Shown here piece by piece: positions 26,401 through 36,600 of a stretch of DNA of 46,437 nt (position 1 is the stretch's first letter; each line of letters starts with the position of its first letter). Origin of the DNA: Halalkalibaculum roseum (GTDB lineage Bacteria > Bacteroidota > Rhodothermia > Balneolales > Balneolaceae). Under the pieces are notes generated by a model. The model worked only from the letters and a program-made list of their open reading frames with translations. It made no database searches and had not been told where the DNA came from. The stretch spans positions 901,122 through 947,558 of the forward strand of contig NZ_JAALLT010000001.1 in NCBI RefSeq assembly GCF_011059145.1, given 5' to 3'. The position numbers and the translations under genes were made by a program.

Positions 26401-28202
26401 ATTCTATATCTCCCATCCGGTTCTCTGAGGTGAATGGTAGCTGCCGAAACGCTTGGGATATCGAGACCTATAATCTCATTTTTTAAGGTGTTAACAACTT
26501 CCAGGATTTCATCTGACTTGTACATAGCCAGGGCCTTAGCCCGTACCCGCTCAACGGCAAGGTTGATCTGTGCTTCCCGTGCCTGAGCTTCTGCTTTTTT
26601 AAGATCTTCAAAACGGGTATAGCTTTGTTCAAAGACTTTCGCAAAACGTTTGAGGATATCAGGATCGGAATACTCTTCGGTTGTGATCAGCAGTAAATAC
26701 CCATGTTTGTAGTAAGCGGCATTCCATTGTTGTTTTTTCGGGAATGTTAATCCACTATCCAGGATCTGTTGAAAGAAAGGTCTGACTTTCGGCAGAGAGA
26801 GCATATACTCATAATGGTCTTCTAATTCCTTTCCGGATTTAGTGATCGAGATAAAGTCTTTGTTTTCTTTCCATCCGGCGTACATCTGAGCATGAGTCGG
26901 GTCGTCAGTATTAGGTATAGACACTGGGGGAAGAATCCCGGTTTCGACGGCAAACCAGGCTACATCTTCATCCTTGTCATTTTCACAAAAAACAAATCCC
27001 GTACCCCACATTTCACCGCCGAGATTGCGCAGCTGCTCAAAAAGTACGAAAGCTACATCGTTCAACTCATCCGACTTCTGCATAGCCATAGATCGTGAAC
27101 GCACCCTCTCAAGAGCCATTTCAATTTGGGTTTCCCGCGCCTGTGCTTCTGCTTTTTTAAGATCTAAGAAACGGGTGTATGTTTGATCAAATACTTTGGC
27201 AAAGCGTTTAAAAATATCGTGGGCATCAGGAACCGGTTTAAGCGTAATAAAAAGCAGATTTCCATGCGAGAAATTGGCTACGTGATGTACTTGCCGTTCA
27301 GGCATCGGATGGCCGGCTGATTCTGATGTTTTAAACGCCTCATCTAGTAAAGGGAAGGATCGCAAATACCGGAAATAGGACTTCATTTGATCGCCTGATA
27401 TATCTTTAACAATAAATTCCTCTCCATTTACCCAGCTTTCATACTGTTCTTTATGCCATTCCTCTTCCTCAATAGGCATACGGAAGGGGGGATTCATTGA
27501 GCCATCTGCATTACACATCCAGGAAATAAGTTCACCCTTCTTTTGATCCCAAATGGTGAATCCGCTGCTGAATGTTTCTACACCAAGTGCTTCCATCTGC
27601 TCAAACAGCAGGGAAGAGGCTTCTGCAAGTTCGTCGCTGCTATGCATGGCCATCGTTCGTGCACGTACACGTTCAAGTGCCGTTTCAATTTCGAGCTCTC
27701 TGTTCTTTTTAAGCAGGTCATCAGTTTGCCGGTCTACCAGTTCCTGAAGCCTTTCTTTTTCCCGTTTCCACTCTTCCTGATGCCAGTGATCATTCTCAGT
27801 ATCCACGGGGGTGGAAGTATGCCAGTGGGTCAATTTCCATTGGTTCTCTTCATATTCCATCACGCAACTGGCTCGCATAAAGATGGATTTAACTTCTTCT
27901 GAAGAGGAGAGTGTAAGAGTGATCTCCTCAACTATAAATGCATTATTTCCATCCGGTGAAATTCGGCTCGCTATTCGATTACGGTCGAGCCCGGGCTTCA
28001 TGTCTCCCATCTGTTCATATTGAGATTTGAACAAAGCGTCAACTTCTTTCAGGGATAATATCTTTTCATCTTTCGTGGTGCCAAAAACGACAGGATCGGG
28101 TCCAATTATGTCAGACAGATCTTCATAGGGGGTAAGACAGAATCCCACATTCAAGATCCTTTCATAATTGTATTCCAGCGATTTTTGTTTTACTGAGTTC
28201 AT
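23406..28202 (-). CDS. Giant cytosolic histidine kinase with NTF2-like domain and six ALERVR modules
   Basis: A 1598-residue kinase with no membrane segment. Order: an NTF2/SnoaL-like domain (about 15-145, ending WKLTHWH.S.P), a coiled coil, six modules starting near residues 172, 362, 549, 742, 930 and 1117 (a regular period of about 188), a second coiled coil, the histidine-box region (His about 1344) and HATPase_c. Each module opens with ALERVRxRxMAMxxSDEL and ends with FxQxYTRFxDLKKAEAQ. Modules 1, 2, 4 and 5 have one type of core; 3 and 6 differ. A clear AAAGGAG site sets the start at 28202 rather than 28247, leaving one base after the upstream gene's stop. Ligands unknown. Confidence 0.93.
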   Translation of the reverse strand: MNSVKQKSLEYNYERILNVGFCLTPYEDLSDIIGPDPVVFGTTKDEKILSLKEVDALFKSQYEQMGDMKPGLDRNRIASRISPDGNNAFIVEEITLTLSSSEEVKSIFMRASCVMEYEENQWKLTHWHTSTPVDTENDHWHQEEWKREKERLQELVDRQTDDLLKKNRELEIETALERVRARTMAMHSSDELAEASSLLFEQMEALGVETFSSGFTIWDQKKGELISWMCNADGSMNPPFRMPIEEEEWHKEQYESWVNGEEFIVKDISGDQMKSYFRYLRSFPLLDEAFKTSESAGHPMPERQVHHVANFSHGNLLFITLKPVPDAHDIFKRFAKVFDQTYTRFLDLKKAEAQARETQIEMALERVRSRSMAMQKSDELNDVAFVLFEQLRNLGGEMWGTGFVFCENDKDEDVAWFAVETGILPPVSIPNTDDPTHAQMYAGWKENKDFISITKSGKELEDHYEYMLSLPKVRPFFQQILDSGLTFPKKQQWNAAYYKHGYLLLITTEEYSDPDILKRFAKVFEQSYTRFEDLKKAEAQAREAQINLAVERVRAKALAMYKSDEILEVVNTLKNEIIGLDIPSVSAATIHLREPDGRYRIWDLTTIEETGNGLDISLDITYQIEDTHPDFFMREVWEQTEDYYVVTQGPNRYPHTVQWLRDNGHAQEAQDFLDFIDETNLDTAYHPTVALQNGRMSIDMLEKPTQEVGSILKKMGQAFDLAYKRFEDLKKAEAQTREAKIETALEKVRSRTMGMQKGEELKDVVVLLYKELIALGVTNFVTCGYVEVREEQQIQETWVTSPGGDEFGLFYLPLTGDDTFDARYAAWKAQEPVFHQSVAGQVRLDHLEYAITKFNSKEAEEMVRNQFPDPTVFYCFNFTYGYLHIVGGSLLEKEEENLLVRFTKVFEQTYTRFLDLQKAEAQAREAKIEAGLEKIRSRTMGMQNSDELPEVANLLFLEIQALGIHAWSCGYCILEEDGHSSSCIMSSEGTVQKPFLLPHRGEASFEEWDDFVHSENTFFVQELKGEALESHYGFMKSLPQLTPIFQDLQDEGLSLPTYQINHLCKFSNGFLLFITYEKVPKAHDIFKRFTSVFDQTYTRFLDLKKSEQRAREAEIELALERIRSKVSAMQKSSDLLDIVVTMRTEFISLGHEAHYFWYMRWLEDKYEKAMTSGDGSKIGMIMSLPRKIHTEIESVVRWEMSDEPYMVLDMGPDMAVDYVNKMITLGDFEQVDPQAPSLDDVRHIGGLTFIMARTRQGEIGYSLPGVVPNPPKNAIETLVRFAGVFDLAYQRFEDLKEAEQQAKLIREERDRLEATLKELHATQDQLIQQEKLASLGQLTAGIAHEIKNPLNFVNNFSDLSVELIQEARDEIKSVGAFHDISLQDDVLVELYDILNNVEMNLQKIHEHGSRADGIVKSMLEHSRGGSGIMEPSDLNALVKEFTHLSFHGMRASKNPINVDIEFDLDDSIGVVPLVTEDFSRVIVNLCNNAFDAMREKLTDNSRRLSAESNHKYEPKLTVRTISDESSVAIEIEDNGSGIPGEIKDKIMQPFFTTKKGTDGTGLGLSITNDIIKAHGGKLEVSSSESEGTIFTINLFHSK
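24300..27700 (-). repeat. Six tandem about 565-bp modules encoding the ALERVR sensory unit
   Basis: Within the giant kinase gene the segment encoding the 'A-(Q/L)-ER-(V/I)-R-x-(R/K)' opening recurs near 27685, 27115, 26555, 25975, 25412 and 24850, a spacing of about 560-580 bases. Linker sequence (TTTTTAAGATCxxxGAAACGxGTxTA type) is strongly conserved at the DNA level, so the modules probably arose by tandem duplication. Boundaries are approximate. Confidence 0.75.
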
Positions 28203-28203
28203 A

Positions 28204-29508
28204 TTACTCCTTTGAGTGCAGAGATATGGAGAAAATGGTTTTTTCACCGGGTATACTGCTGATTTCTATCTTTCCGCCATGTGCTTTTATAATATCATTG
28301 GTAATACTGAGTCCGAGTCCGGTGCCAAGGGTACCTTTCTTTGTGGTATAAAAAGGCTGCATGATTTTATCTCTGATATCTTCAGGAATGCCGGGTCCGT
28401 TGTCTTCGATTTCAACGGTGACACTCGATCCCTCAGAAATAGTACGAACAGTAAGTTTGGGCTCGTACTTATTATCTGACTCACCGTATAACTGATTGTC
28501 GGCTGTCAGCTTCTCCCTCATTGCATCAAAGGCATTATTGAACAGATTGATAAACACCCTACTCATATCCTCCGGGTTTAATGCTACTTTACCAACCGAA
28601 GAATCCAGATCCATTTGAATATCCACGTTTATTGGATCGGAACCTGCTCTCATACCGTGAAAACTAAGTGTTAGGTATTCTTCCACCAGGCTATTGAGAT
28701 CCGTCGGTTGCTTGGTACCCGATCCACCCTTGCTGTGCAGAAGCATGGATTTTACAATGTTGTCTGCCCGGCTTCCGTGGTCGTATATCTTTTTCAGATT
28801 AGCCTCAATGTCATCCAAAATGGCAAGGATTTCTTCCGGCTCATCACTGAAAGCCTCTAGTTCTTCGCGGGCTTCATCAATAAGTTCTATACTTAGTTCA
28901 GAAAAATTATTGACAAAATTCAGCGGGTTTTTGATTTCATGAGCAATACCTGCTGTAAGCTGACCTAAAGATGCCAGTTTTTCCTGGTGAATGAGTTGTT
29001 CCTGTAGCGCTTTTAGTTCTTTGGTACGTTCTTTTACTTGCTGTTCCAGTTTTTTCTTCTCGGCCATCCATTCGTTGACATGCCAGGTGTCATCCTGAAT
29101 ATCAGAAGGGATGGAACCATGCCAGTGCACTAGTTTCCAGCTTCCATTTATATATTCCAGCAGGCAGGTAAAACGAAAATCAAACTCGTTACTGATTTCA
29201 TCTGAGGTCACGCTCAATCGTATTTGCTCTACAAAGAGCGCAGTATCCTCCTCCGGAGACAACCGGCTATAGACATGCTCTCGATCAAAATTAAAATTCA
29301 GCCCCAATTTTTTTGCCTGCTCCTCCTGGGTTTTAATCTGTTCTCTGTAGCCTTCCAGATCATAAATTTCCTCATCAAGTGTGGTGCCATAGCCCATCAC
29401 ATCATCAGCGACCAATTCCTCGATATTATCCAAAGGAATCTGATTCAGGCTGATCGCCATAATTTTCTCAAAGGCCTCTTCCAGGGCTTGTAATTTTTTC
29501 TCTCTCAT
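28204..29508 (-). CDS. Cytosolic histidine kinase with N-terminal NTF2-like domain
   Basis: A 434-residue kinase: an NTF2/SnoaL-like domain (about 5-140, with VMGYGTTLDEE and ending WKLVHWHGSIPSD), a short coiled coil (145-180), the histidine-box region [16 protein letters not shown] (His about 189) and HATPase_c with DNGPGIP and GTGLGLS. No membrane segment. The front and back ends match those of the downstream giant kinase, including a 29-base identical DNA tract, so this is effectively that protein without its six modules. It begins 119 bases after the upstream kinase gene, the only sizeable gap in the run. NTF2-like folds often bind small molecules, but the ligand here is unknown. Confidence 0.92.
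   Translation of the reverse strand: MREKKLQALEEAFEKIMAISLNQIPLDNIEELVADDVMGYGTTLDEEIYDLEGYREQIKTQEEQAKKLGLNFNFDREHVYSRLSPEEDTALFVEQIRLSVTSDEISNEFDFRFTCLLEYINGSWKLVHWHGSIPSDIQDDTWHVNEWMAEKKKLEQQVKERTKELKALQEQLIHQEKLASLGQLTAGIAHEIKNPLNFVNNFSELSIELIDEAREELEAFSDEPEEILAILDDIEANLKKIYDHGSRADNIVKSMLLHSKGGSGTKQPTDLNSLVEEYLTLSFHGMRAGSDPINVDIQMDLDSSVGKVALNPEDMSRVFINLFNNAFDAMREKLTADNQLYGESDNKYEPKLTVRTISEGSSVTVEIEDNGPGIPEDIRDKIMQPFYTTKKGTLGTGLGLSITNDIIKAHGGKIEISSIPGEKTIFSISLHSKE
28207..28213 (-). promoter_or_regulatory. Ribosome binding site deciding the giant kinase start
   Basis: The minus strand reads AAAGGAG, four bases before the ATG at 28202, and lies within the last codons of the upstream kinase gene. 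It indicates translational coupling and excludes the upstream in-frame ATG at 28247. Confidence 0.75.
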
Positions 29509-29627
29509 GCTTAGCTCTCAGGATTTTTTTCTAAAACTGCAGGTGAATATGCGTATGCCATGCTTTGATTGAGTATTACAGGTAGTTTCTTTTGTTTTTC
29601 CTTGATAGTAATCGAATATAAAATGTA

Positions 29628-32600
29628 TCAGCCCACTGCATTCCGGGACTCCCGAGCCGGAGTTTTAGGCAATGAAATGACGAACTCTGTATAGGACCCC
29701 GGGTCGGATTCAATGCGTAGTGTTCCGTTATGCAGGTTGATAATATCGTAGGTCATGGATAATCCAAGTCCGGTACCTTCGCCCGTAGGCTTCGTAGTGA
29801 AAAAGGGTTCAAAAATCTTTTCACGTATCTCATCCGGTATGCCCGGACCGTTATCACGAATTCCAATTTGTAACCTTCCACCCAGATCCTGTGTAGTGAT
29901 CTTTATAATTGGATTTCGTTCTTTGGTAGTGCTGCAGTGCTCATAGGCAGCGTACATGGCGTTATTGATGATATTCAGAAAGGCACGACTTAAATCCTGT
30001 GCTACCAAATCGATTATGCCAATTGAATCATCATAGTCGGTTTGGATGTCGATATTGAAGGATTTGTTGACGGCACGCATTCCGTGATAGGCAAGCTTAA
30101 CATATTCGTCAATGAGCTTATTGAGATCGGTGGGAATACGTTCCCCGCTCTTGCCCCGGCTGTGCAACAGCATGCTCTTGACAATACCGTCAGCCCGTCT
30201 ACCGTGCTCCAGTATCTTTTTGAGATTTGCTTCTACATCATCAAGAATAAAACCGACCTCCTCCGTGATATCAGAGGCGTCCAATCCTGAGACTTCATCC
30301 CGGATCTCCTGAACCAGCTCAATGGATACATCCGAGAAGTTATTTACAAAATTCAACGGGTTTTTGATCTCATGGGCAATACCTGCAGTGAGCTGTCCAA
30401 GCGAAGCCAGCTTCTCTTGTTGCACCAGTTGTTCCTGTGCTGCTTTCAACTCAGTCAGGGCCTCCTGCAGGTTTTCGTAGGCCTCGGCATTCTGCATAGC
30501 CACACCGACATTGGCAGCAATAGTGCTTAGCAGTCGCTGATCGTATTCAGTAAAGCGGTTTTTCTCTTCAGTACTCTGTACACTGATTACACCGATGGCT
30601 TTATCGCCGGTGACAATAGGAACACCGAGATACGATTCCACCCATTTCCCGATCTTTTCTGCCTTGATGCGGTCATAGGCTTCTTCAAGATCATGATTGA
30701 TCAGCAGAGGTTTTTTGGTGGTGATAATCTTCTCGGTGAGTCCGTTTCCAAAAGGCTTGCTCTTCTTGGCATTCTTATCCCCATAGTAGTAGGGGAAGTG
30801 TAGCATGTTCTCTTCGCGTTCGTACAGAGCCAGGTAGACAATGTCAGCTTTAAATGTTTCCCGCATTTGTTCACCCACTAGATCGATGAGGGCATCAAAC
30901 TCCAGCTGCGAGACCAGGGCCCGGCTTATATTATTCACCGTTTGCAGTTCACTGGCGCGTTGTTCGGTTTCAGCCAGCAGCCTGTTCGTTTCGTTAAAGA
31001 GCCGTGCATTTTCCAGCGCCACGCTCATACTGTTAGTTAGAGTGGTGAGCAGGCGTACATCCGATTCGTCGAAAGCATCTTCCTGTTCCACATTCTGCAG
31101 ACTGACGGAACCGATTACCTCATCACCGACAATCATGGGGACAAATATGGCCGATTTGGGAGGGAGACCTTTGCTGACGCCTTGTTCGGTATCACCGTAT
31201 TTCTTTGCCGTTTCAATATAATCACGGTTGATCAGCAGGTGTTCTTTATGTTCAATCAAGTATTTATTGGCCCAGATGAATGGGCGAGGTTCATTAAAGA
31301 AGCGCTCCCCGTTTTCAATGACATATTCCCAGTGTTCTATTTCCTTCTTATGGTCGAAAGTGCGTATGACCAGAGTCTGGGTATTTAACACATTACAAAT
31401 GCGGTCGCCGACCAGACTGTAAATGGCTTCCATGTCCATTTCGCGCACCAAGCCTTCCTGCACACTGTTGATCACAGCCAGCTCGGCATTGCGTTGCTCG
31501 GTCTCGGCCAGCAGGCGTGTGGTTTCATTGAAGAGTCGGGCGTTTTCAAGGGCCACACTCATACTGTTGACCAGGGTATTGAGCAGGCGTACATCCGATT
31601 CGCTGAATGCGTGTTCGCGGTCAAGGTTTTGAAGGGTCACATAGCCCCGAACCTTATCGCCGACCAGCATGGGTACATAAAGTGCCGACTTTGCAACCCG
31701 GGTGCCGGGTACCGGTTTATGTGGCTGGCCAAGGATCGCAGAAAGTTCAGCTGCTGCATTCTCGTTTAACAGCAGCATGCTGCGATCATTAATAATTTTC
31801 TCCCTTACTTTGTCGTACGGACGATTGCTGGGGTAGAGGCGGTCCCCGTCTTCAAACAGGTATTTGAAGTTTTCAGTCTTGTCCTCGTGGTTAAAGGTTA
31901 CAATGCCCGTAACTTGTGCATCAAATAGATTCCGGATTCGCTCGCCGACCAGTTCATAAATGCCCTGCATGTCCATCTCCGCCACGAGACCTTCCTGCAC
32001 GCTGTTGATTACGGCCAGTTCGGCATTGCGTTGTTCGGTTTCATTGAAGAGGCGGGCATTTTCCAGGGCCACACTCATACTGTTGGCAAGGGTTCTTAGC
32101 AGCCGAACGTCCGATTCGCTGAACGCGTGCTCCTTATCGAGGTTTTGAAGGCTCACATAGCCGCGTACCGTGTCACCGATGCTGAGCGGTACAAACACCA
32201 TGGATTTTGGAAATCCCGTTCCGGGAACAGCGGTAGGAGGGGCGCCGGTGATGGTGGTATAGGCTTCCCCCGCGTTCTCCTGGATATTGATCATGTTGTT
32301 GGTCTTGATCAGGCGCTGGCGGATCTTATCATATTTTCTCGGTTTGGGATATAGCCGGCCTCCGTTTTCAAAAAGGTAGCGGAACGTCTCAGTTTCGTAT
32401 TCATGGTCGAAGGTGGCAATGGCAGCCACTTGGGCATCAAAAAGCTGTCGAATGCGATCTCCCACCAAGTCATAAATACCCTGCATGTCCATCTCAGCTA
32501 CAAGTCCCTGCTGCACGCTGTTGATTACAGCCAGTTCGGCATTGCGCTGTTCGGTTTCGTTGAAGAGACGGGCGTTTTCAAGGGCCACACTCATACTGTT

Positions 32601-33644
32601 GGTCAGGGTGCTCAGCAGCCGCACATCCGATTCGCTGAAGGCATGCTCCCGGTCTAGATTTTGAAGACTCACATACCCGCGCACCTTATTACCCACAACC
32701 ATGGGAACATACAGGGCTGACTTTGTGAGTTTGGTGCCCGGAACTACTGTAGGCTCTTCGCCGGTGATGGTCTTCCACACCTCGTCGGCATCTTCGTTGA
32801 TGCAGATTAAGGTTTGTGAATCAATGAGGCGCTGGCGCACTTTGTCGATTTCACGGGGTTCAGGATATATGCGCTCCCCGTCTTCAAAACCGTACTGAAA
32901 TTCCTCCTTGTGATTTTCATGATCGAAGGTAGAAATGACTGCAACCTGTGCATCAAACAGGGTGCGAATACGTTCACCGACCAGCTCATAGATACCCTGC
33001 ATATCCATCTCTGCTACCAGGCCCTGCTGTACGCTGTTGATCACGGCCAGCTCAGCATTGCGCTGCTCGGTTTCATTAAAAAGGCGGGCATTTTCCAGGG
33101 CCACACTCAAGCTGTTAGCCAGTGTGCTTAATAGACGGATGTCATCATCACTGAAGGCATGCTCCCTGTCAAGATTCTGCAGGCTTACATAGCCGCGTAC
33201 AGTGTCTCCCAATATGAGTGGAACCACCACAACCGATTTTGGAAATTTCGTGCCGGGTACGGCTTTGGCTTCCTCTCCGGTAATCTCTTTATAGGCCTTT
33301 TCAGCATTTTCGGCAATATATAGGAGCTCTCTTGAGTCAATTAGCCGTTGTCTGACTTTATCAATGGGACGGGGATCAGGATGAACGCGCTCACCGTTTT
33401 CATAAAGATACCTAAAGGTTTCCGTTTTGTATTCATTGTCGAAGGTTGCTATAGCAGTCACTTGCGCATCAAAAAGATCACGTATTTCCTCGCCCACCAT
33501 CTCATAGATCTCCTGCAGCTCCATATTTTCGGCTAGGCCTTGCTGCACGTTGCTGATGATGGTGAGCTCGGCATCGCGCTGCTCGAGCATGCCCATGAGT
33601 TCTTTTAAAGTATCTCGATTTCTATTGGTATTCGTCGTATTCAT
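29628..33644 (-). CDS. Cytosolic histidine kinase with six GAF domains
   Basis: A 1338-residue soluble kinase. Five GAF modules of one subtype begin near residues 25, 195, 369, 541 and 719, each opening AEL.VI..VQ.GL..(E/N)M..(Q/E).IY and closing with [15 protein letters not shown]....[17 protein letters not shown] sixth GAF of another subtype (about 896, [17 protein letters not shown]) precedes the histidine box (His about 1091) and a HATPase_c that is more divergent than in its neighbours ([11 protein letters not shown]). The start is an ATG at 33644 sharing its A with the upstream TGA (TGATG); an adjacent TTG is ignored. GAF domains bind small ligands or dimerise; none can be named here. 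Confidence 0.94.
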   Translation of the reverse strand: MNTTNTNRNRDTLKELMGMLEQRDAELTIISNVQQGLAENMELQEIYEMVGEEIRDLFDAQVTAIATFDNEYKTETFRYLYENGERVHPDPRPIDKVRQRLIDSRELLYIAENAEKAYKEITGEEAKAVPGTKFPKSVVVVPLILGDTVRGYVSLQNLDREHAFSDDDIRLLSTLANSLSVALENARLFNETEQRNAELAVINSVQQGLVAEMDMQGIYELVGERIRTLFDAQVAVISTFDHENHKEEFQYGFEDGERIYPEPREIDKVRQRLIDSQTLICINEDADEVWKTITGEEPTVVPGTKLTKSALYVPMVVGNKVRGYVSLQNLDREHAFSESDVRLLSTLTNSMSVALENARLFNETEQRNAELAVINSVQQGLVAEMDMQGIYDLVGDRIRQLFDAQVAAIATFDHEYETETFRYLFENGGRLYPKPRKYDKIRQRLIKTNNMINIQENAGEAYTTITGAPPTAVPGTGFPKSMVFVPLSIGDTVRGYVSLQNLDKEHAFSESDVRLLRTLANSMSVALENARLFNETEQRNAELAVINSVQEGLVAEMDMQGIYELVGERIRNLFDAQVTGIVTFNHEDKTENFKYLFEDGDRLYPSNRPYDKVREKIINDRSMLLLNENAAAELSAILGQPHKPVPGTRVAKSALYVPMLVGDKVRGYVTLQNLDREHAFSESDVRLLNTLVNSMSVALENARLFNETTRLLAETEQRNAELAVINSVQEGLVREMDMEAIYSLVGDRICNVLNTQTLVIRTFDHKKEIEHWEYVIENGERFFNEPRPFIWANKYLIEHKEHLLINRDYIETAKKYGDTEQGVSKGLPPKSAIFVPMIVGDEVIGSVSLQNVEQEDAFDESDVRLLTTLTNSMSVALENARLFNETNRLLAETEQRASELQTVNNISRALVSQLEFDALIDLVGEQMRETFKADIVYLALYEREENMLHFPYYYGDKNAKKSKPFGNGLTEKIITTKKPLLINHDLEEAYDRIKAEKIGKWVESYLGVPIVTGDKAIGVISVQSTEEKNRFTEYDQRLLSTIAANVGVAMQNAEAYENLQEALTELKAAQEQLVQQEKLASLGQLTAGIAHEIKNPLNFVNNFSDVSIELVQEIRDEVSGLDASDITEEVGFILDDVEANLKKILEHGRRADGIVKSMLLHSRGKSGERIPTDLNKLIDEYVKLAYHGMRAVNKSFNIDIQTDYDDSIGIIDLVAQDLSRAFLNIINNAMYAAYEHCSTTKERNPIIKITTQDLGGRLQIGIRDNGPGIPDEIREKIFEPFFTTKPTGEGTGLGLSMTYDIINLHNGTLRIESDPGSYTEFVISLPKTPARESRNAVG
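30990..33590 (-). repeat. Tandem about 520-bp GAF-coding repeats
   Basis: Five consecutive segments in this kinase gene encode near-identical GAF modules. The boundary sequence that encodes [16 protein letters not shown] recurs near 33050, 32530, 32015 and 31480, a period of 515-540 bases. Similar segments occur in the next two upstream genes (about 35460, 35960 and 36485; about 38900 and 39425). The array is likely to recombine, giving variable GAF copy number. Confidence 0.75.
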
Positions 33645-36600
33645 CAATTGGCCATTAGATTTACTGAAAATGTGGTGCCGTTATTACTGCTCTGGAAGGT
33701 GATTGTACCACCGTGGGCTTCTACAATATCACGAGTGATGGAAAGTCCCAGTCCGGTACCTTCCGTACCTTTTTTGGTGGTAAAAAAAGGCTGCAGAATT
33801 TTTTCGCTGATATCCTCCGGTATCCCGGGGCCGTTATCCTCGATTTCGAGGGTTACTTGATTATCTGACCTAAGAGTTCGGATCATCAATTTGGGCAAAT
33901 AGGAATCAGGACTTCCATTTTGTTTTTTTGTGCGCATGGCGTCAAAAGCGTTGTTAATCAGGTTCAGCAACACCCGGCTGAAATCTTCCCTGATGAGCTT
34001 GGCATCACCTACCTTGTCGTCCAGCAGGAATTTGATATCCACATTCATGGGATGTTTGCTGGCACGCATGCCGTGGAAAGCAAGGTTGGTATATTCTTTT
34101 ATAAATGCATTCAGATCGGTAGGCTCCATCCTGCCGGTTCCGCCCCGGCTATGCAGCAACATACTCTTAACAATGCCGTCTGTCCGGGTACCATGTTCAT
34201 GGATTTTTTTAAGATTTGATTTGATGTCACCGATCAGCATCCCCAGCTCATTACGGAGTTCTTCTGATTCAACTTTTCCCATGAGCTCTTCGACTTCCTC
34301 TGCGAGTTCGATGGATAGGTCGGAAAAATTATTTACAAAGTTGAGCGGATTCTTGATTTCATGAGCAATACCGGCCGTCAGCTGACCCAATGAAGCCAGT
34401 TTCTCCTGCTGTACCAGCTGTTCCTGGGTGGATTTCAGCTCAGTCATAGCATTTCGCAGTCGTTCATAGGCTTCAGCGTTTTCCATAGCCACACCCACAT
34501 TGGCGGCGATGGTGCTGAGAAGTCGCTGGTCGTTATCGTCAAAACGATTCTCTTCCTTGGTACTCTGGATACTGATCACTCCGATGGCTTCATTACCGAT
34601 TTGGATGGGAACACCGAGGTAGGAGGAAGATATGACCCCAATTTGTTTTGCCTTCATCTGGTCGCGTACCTCATCCAGGTCACGGTTGATGAGTAGCGGC
34701 TCTTTGCTGGTAATAATTTTCTCGGTGAACCCACTGCCGAATGGGCGGGACTCATTCTTATCACCGTACTCGTATGGAAAGTGAATCATATTCGTCTTCT
34801 TGTCATACAATGCAAGGTATACCACGTCAGCCTTGAAAGTCTCTTTCATCAATTGTCCGACCAATTTAATCAGCGCGTCGAACTCAAGTTGTGCCACGAG
34901 GGCCTTACTGATCCGGTTTACGGTATCCATCTCTGTTGCGCGCTGGTCGGCTTCCTCAAGCAAACGGCTGGTCTTATTAAAAAGCCGGGCATTCTCCAGG
35001 GCCACGCTCATACTGTTGACGAGGGTGGTAAGAAGGCGCACATCTGATTCGGTGAAAGCATTTTCACGATCAAGGTTTTGCAGCGTTACGTAACCGCGCA
35101 CTGTTTTACCGACCAGCATAGGTACAAAAAGCGATGATTTTGCGAGCTGGGTACCTTTGAGCGGTCTGAACGGTTTGTCGTTTATTTTTGAAAAGACCTC
35201 TGCGGCATTTTCATTAATCAGCAAAACTTCTTTCGTTTCTATGATCTGCTCGCGCACCTTGTCATACGGGCGGGGATTAGGGTAGTAACGTCCCCCGTCT
35301 TCAAACAAATACTTAAAGTCTTCTATCTTTTGCTCAAGGTCGAAGGTGACAATGGCCGTGACCTGTGCATCAAACAGGTTTCGAATGCGGTCGCCTACCA
35401 GGTCATAAATGCTCTGCATATCCATCTCGGCCACCAATCCGCCCTGCACGCTGTTGATCACAGGCAGTTCGGCATTGCGCTGTGCGGTCTCGCTAAATAA
35501 ACGCGCATTTTGTAATGCCACACTCATACTGTTGACCATCGTAGTGAGCAGGCGCACATCCGACTTGTTGTAGGCATATTCACGGTCTACATTCTGCAGG
35601 CTTACCGAACCGATTACTTCATCCCCAACCATCATCGGTACGAATACCGCTGATTTTGGAGGTAGCCCTTTACTATATCCCTCGCTGCCGTATCGTCGGG
35701 CCGTTTCCAGGTAATTATCGGTAATCAGCAGGTGGCCTCTGGAATTGATAACCTGCCGGTTAGCCCAGTTGATGCGACGAGGTTCTACTTCAAACTGTTT
35801 ATCCTTCTCAACGGCGTATTCAAATTTTTCCAGGTCGTTCTCAAAATCGAAGGTGCGAATGACCGTGACCTGGGCGTCAAATAATTCCCGGATTCTATCT
35901 CCGACAAGGTTATAGATGCCCTGCATATTCATCTCACGTACCAAACCTTCCTGCACGCTGTTGATAATGGCTAGCTCGGCATTGCGCTGTTCGGTTTCAC
36001 TGAAGAGCCGCGCATTTTCAAGTGCCACAGTCATACTATTGGCCAAGGTATTGAGCAGACGCACGTCTGAGTCGCTAAAAGCGAATTCGCGATCCAGGTT
36101 CTGAAGGCTCACATATCCTTTAACATTGCCTCCTAATACCAGCGGTACGTACACCATTGATTTAGGAAAGACGGTTCCGGGCAGGGCTTTTACGGATCCA
36201 CCTATCTTATTGATAGCATTGATTGAGTCTTCATTGATATGAATAAGCTCCTGTGTTTCTATCAAACTTTTCCGGACGGCGTCATACTTTCGCGGGTCGG
36301 GATAGAAGCGGCTGCCGTCTTCAAATACGTATTTAAACTCTTCTAATTCATTTTCGAGGTCGAAGGTGGCAATCACAGTCACCTGGGAGTCAAAAAGCTC
36401 ACGGATTCGCTCTCCTACCAGTTCATAGATGCCCTGCATGTCCATTTCGGCCACCAGTCCTTCCTGCACACTGTTAATTACGGCCAGCTCGGCATTGCGC
36501 TGTTCGGTTTCGCTGAAGAGTTCGGCATTCTGGAGGGCTACACTTAAACTATTGGAGATGGCACTCAGCAGGCGAACATCCGATTTGCTGAAAGCATCTT

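Noticed and set aside
28203-28247. Upstream ATG of the giant kinase giving a 44-base overlap with the preceding gene
   Set aside because: A strong AAAGGAG site and the next ATG at 28202 give a better start; the extra 15 residues have no conserved character.
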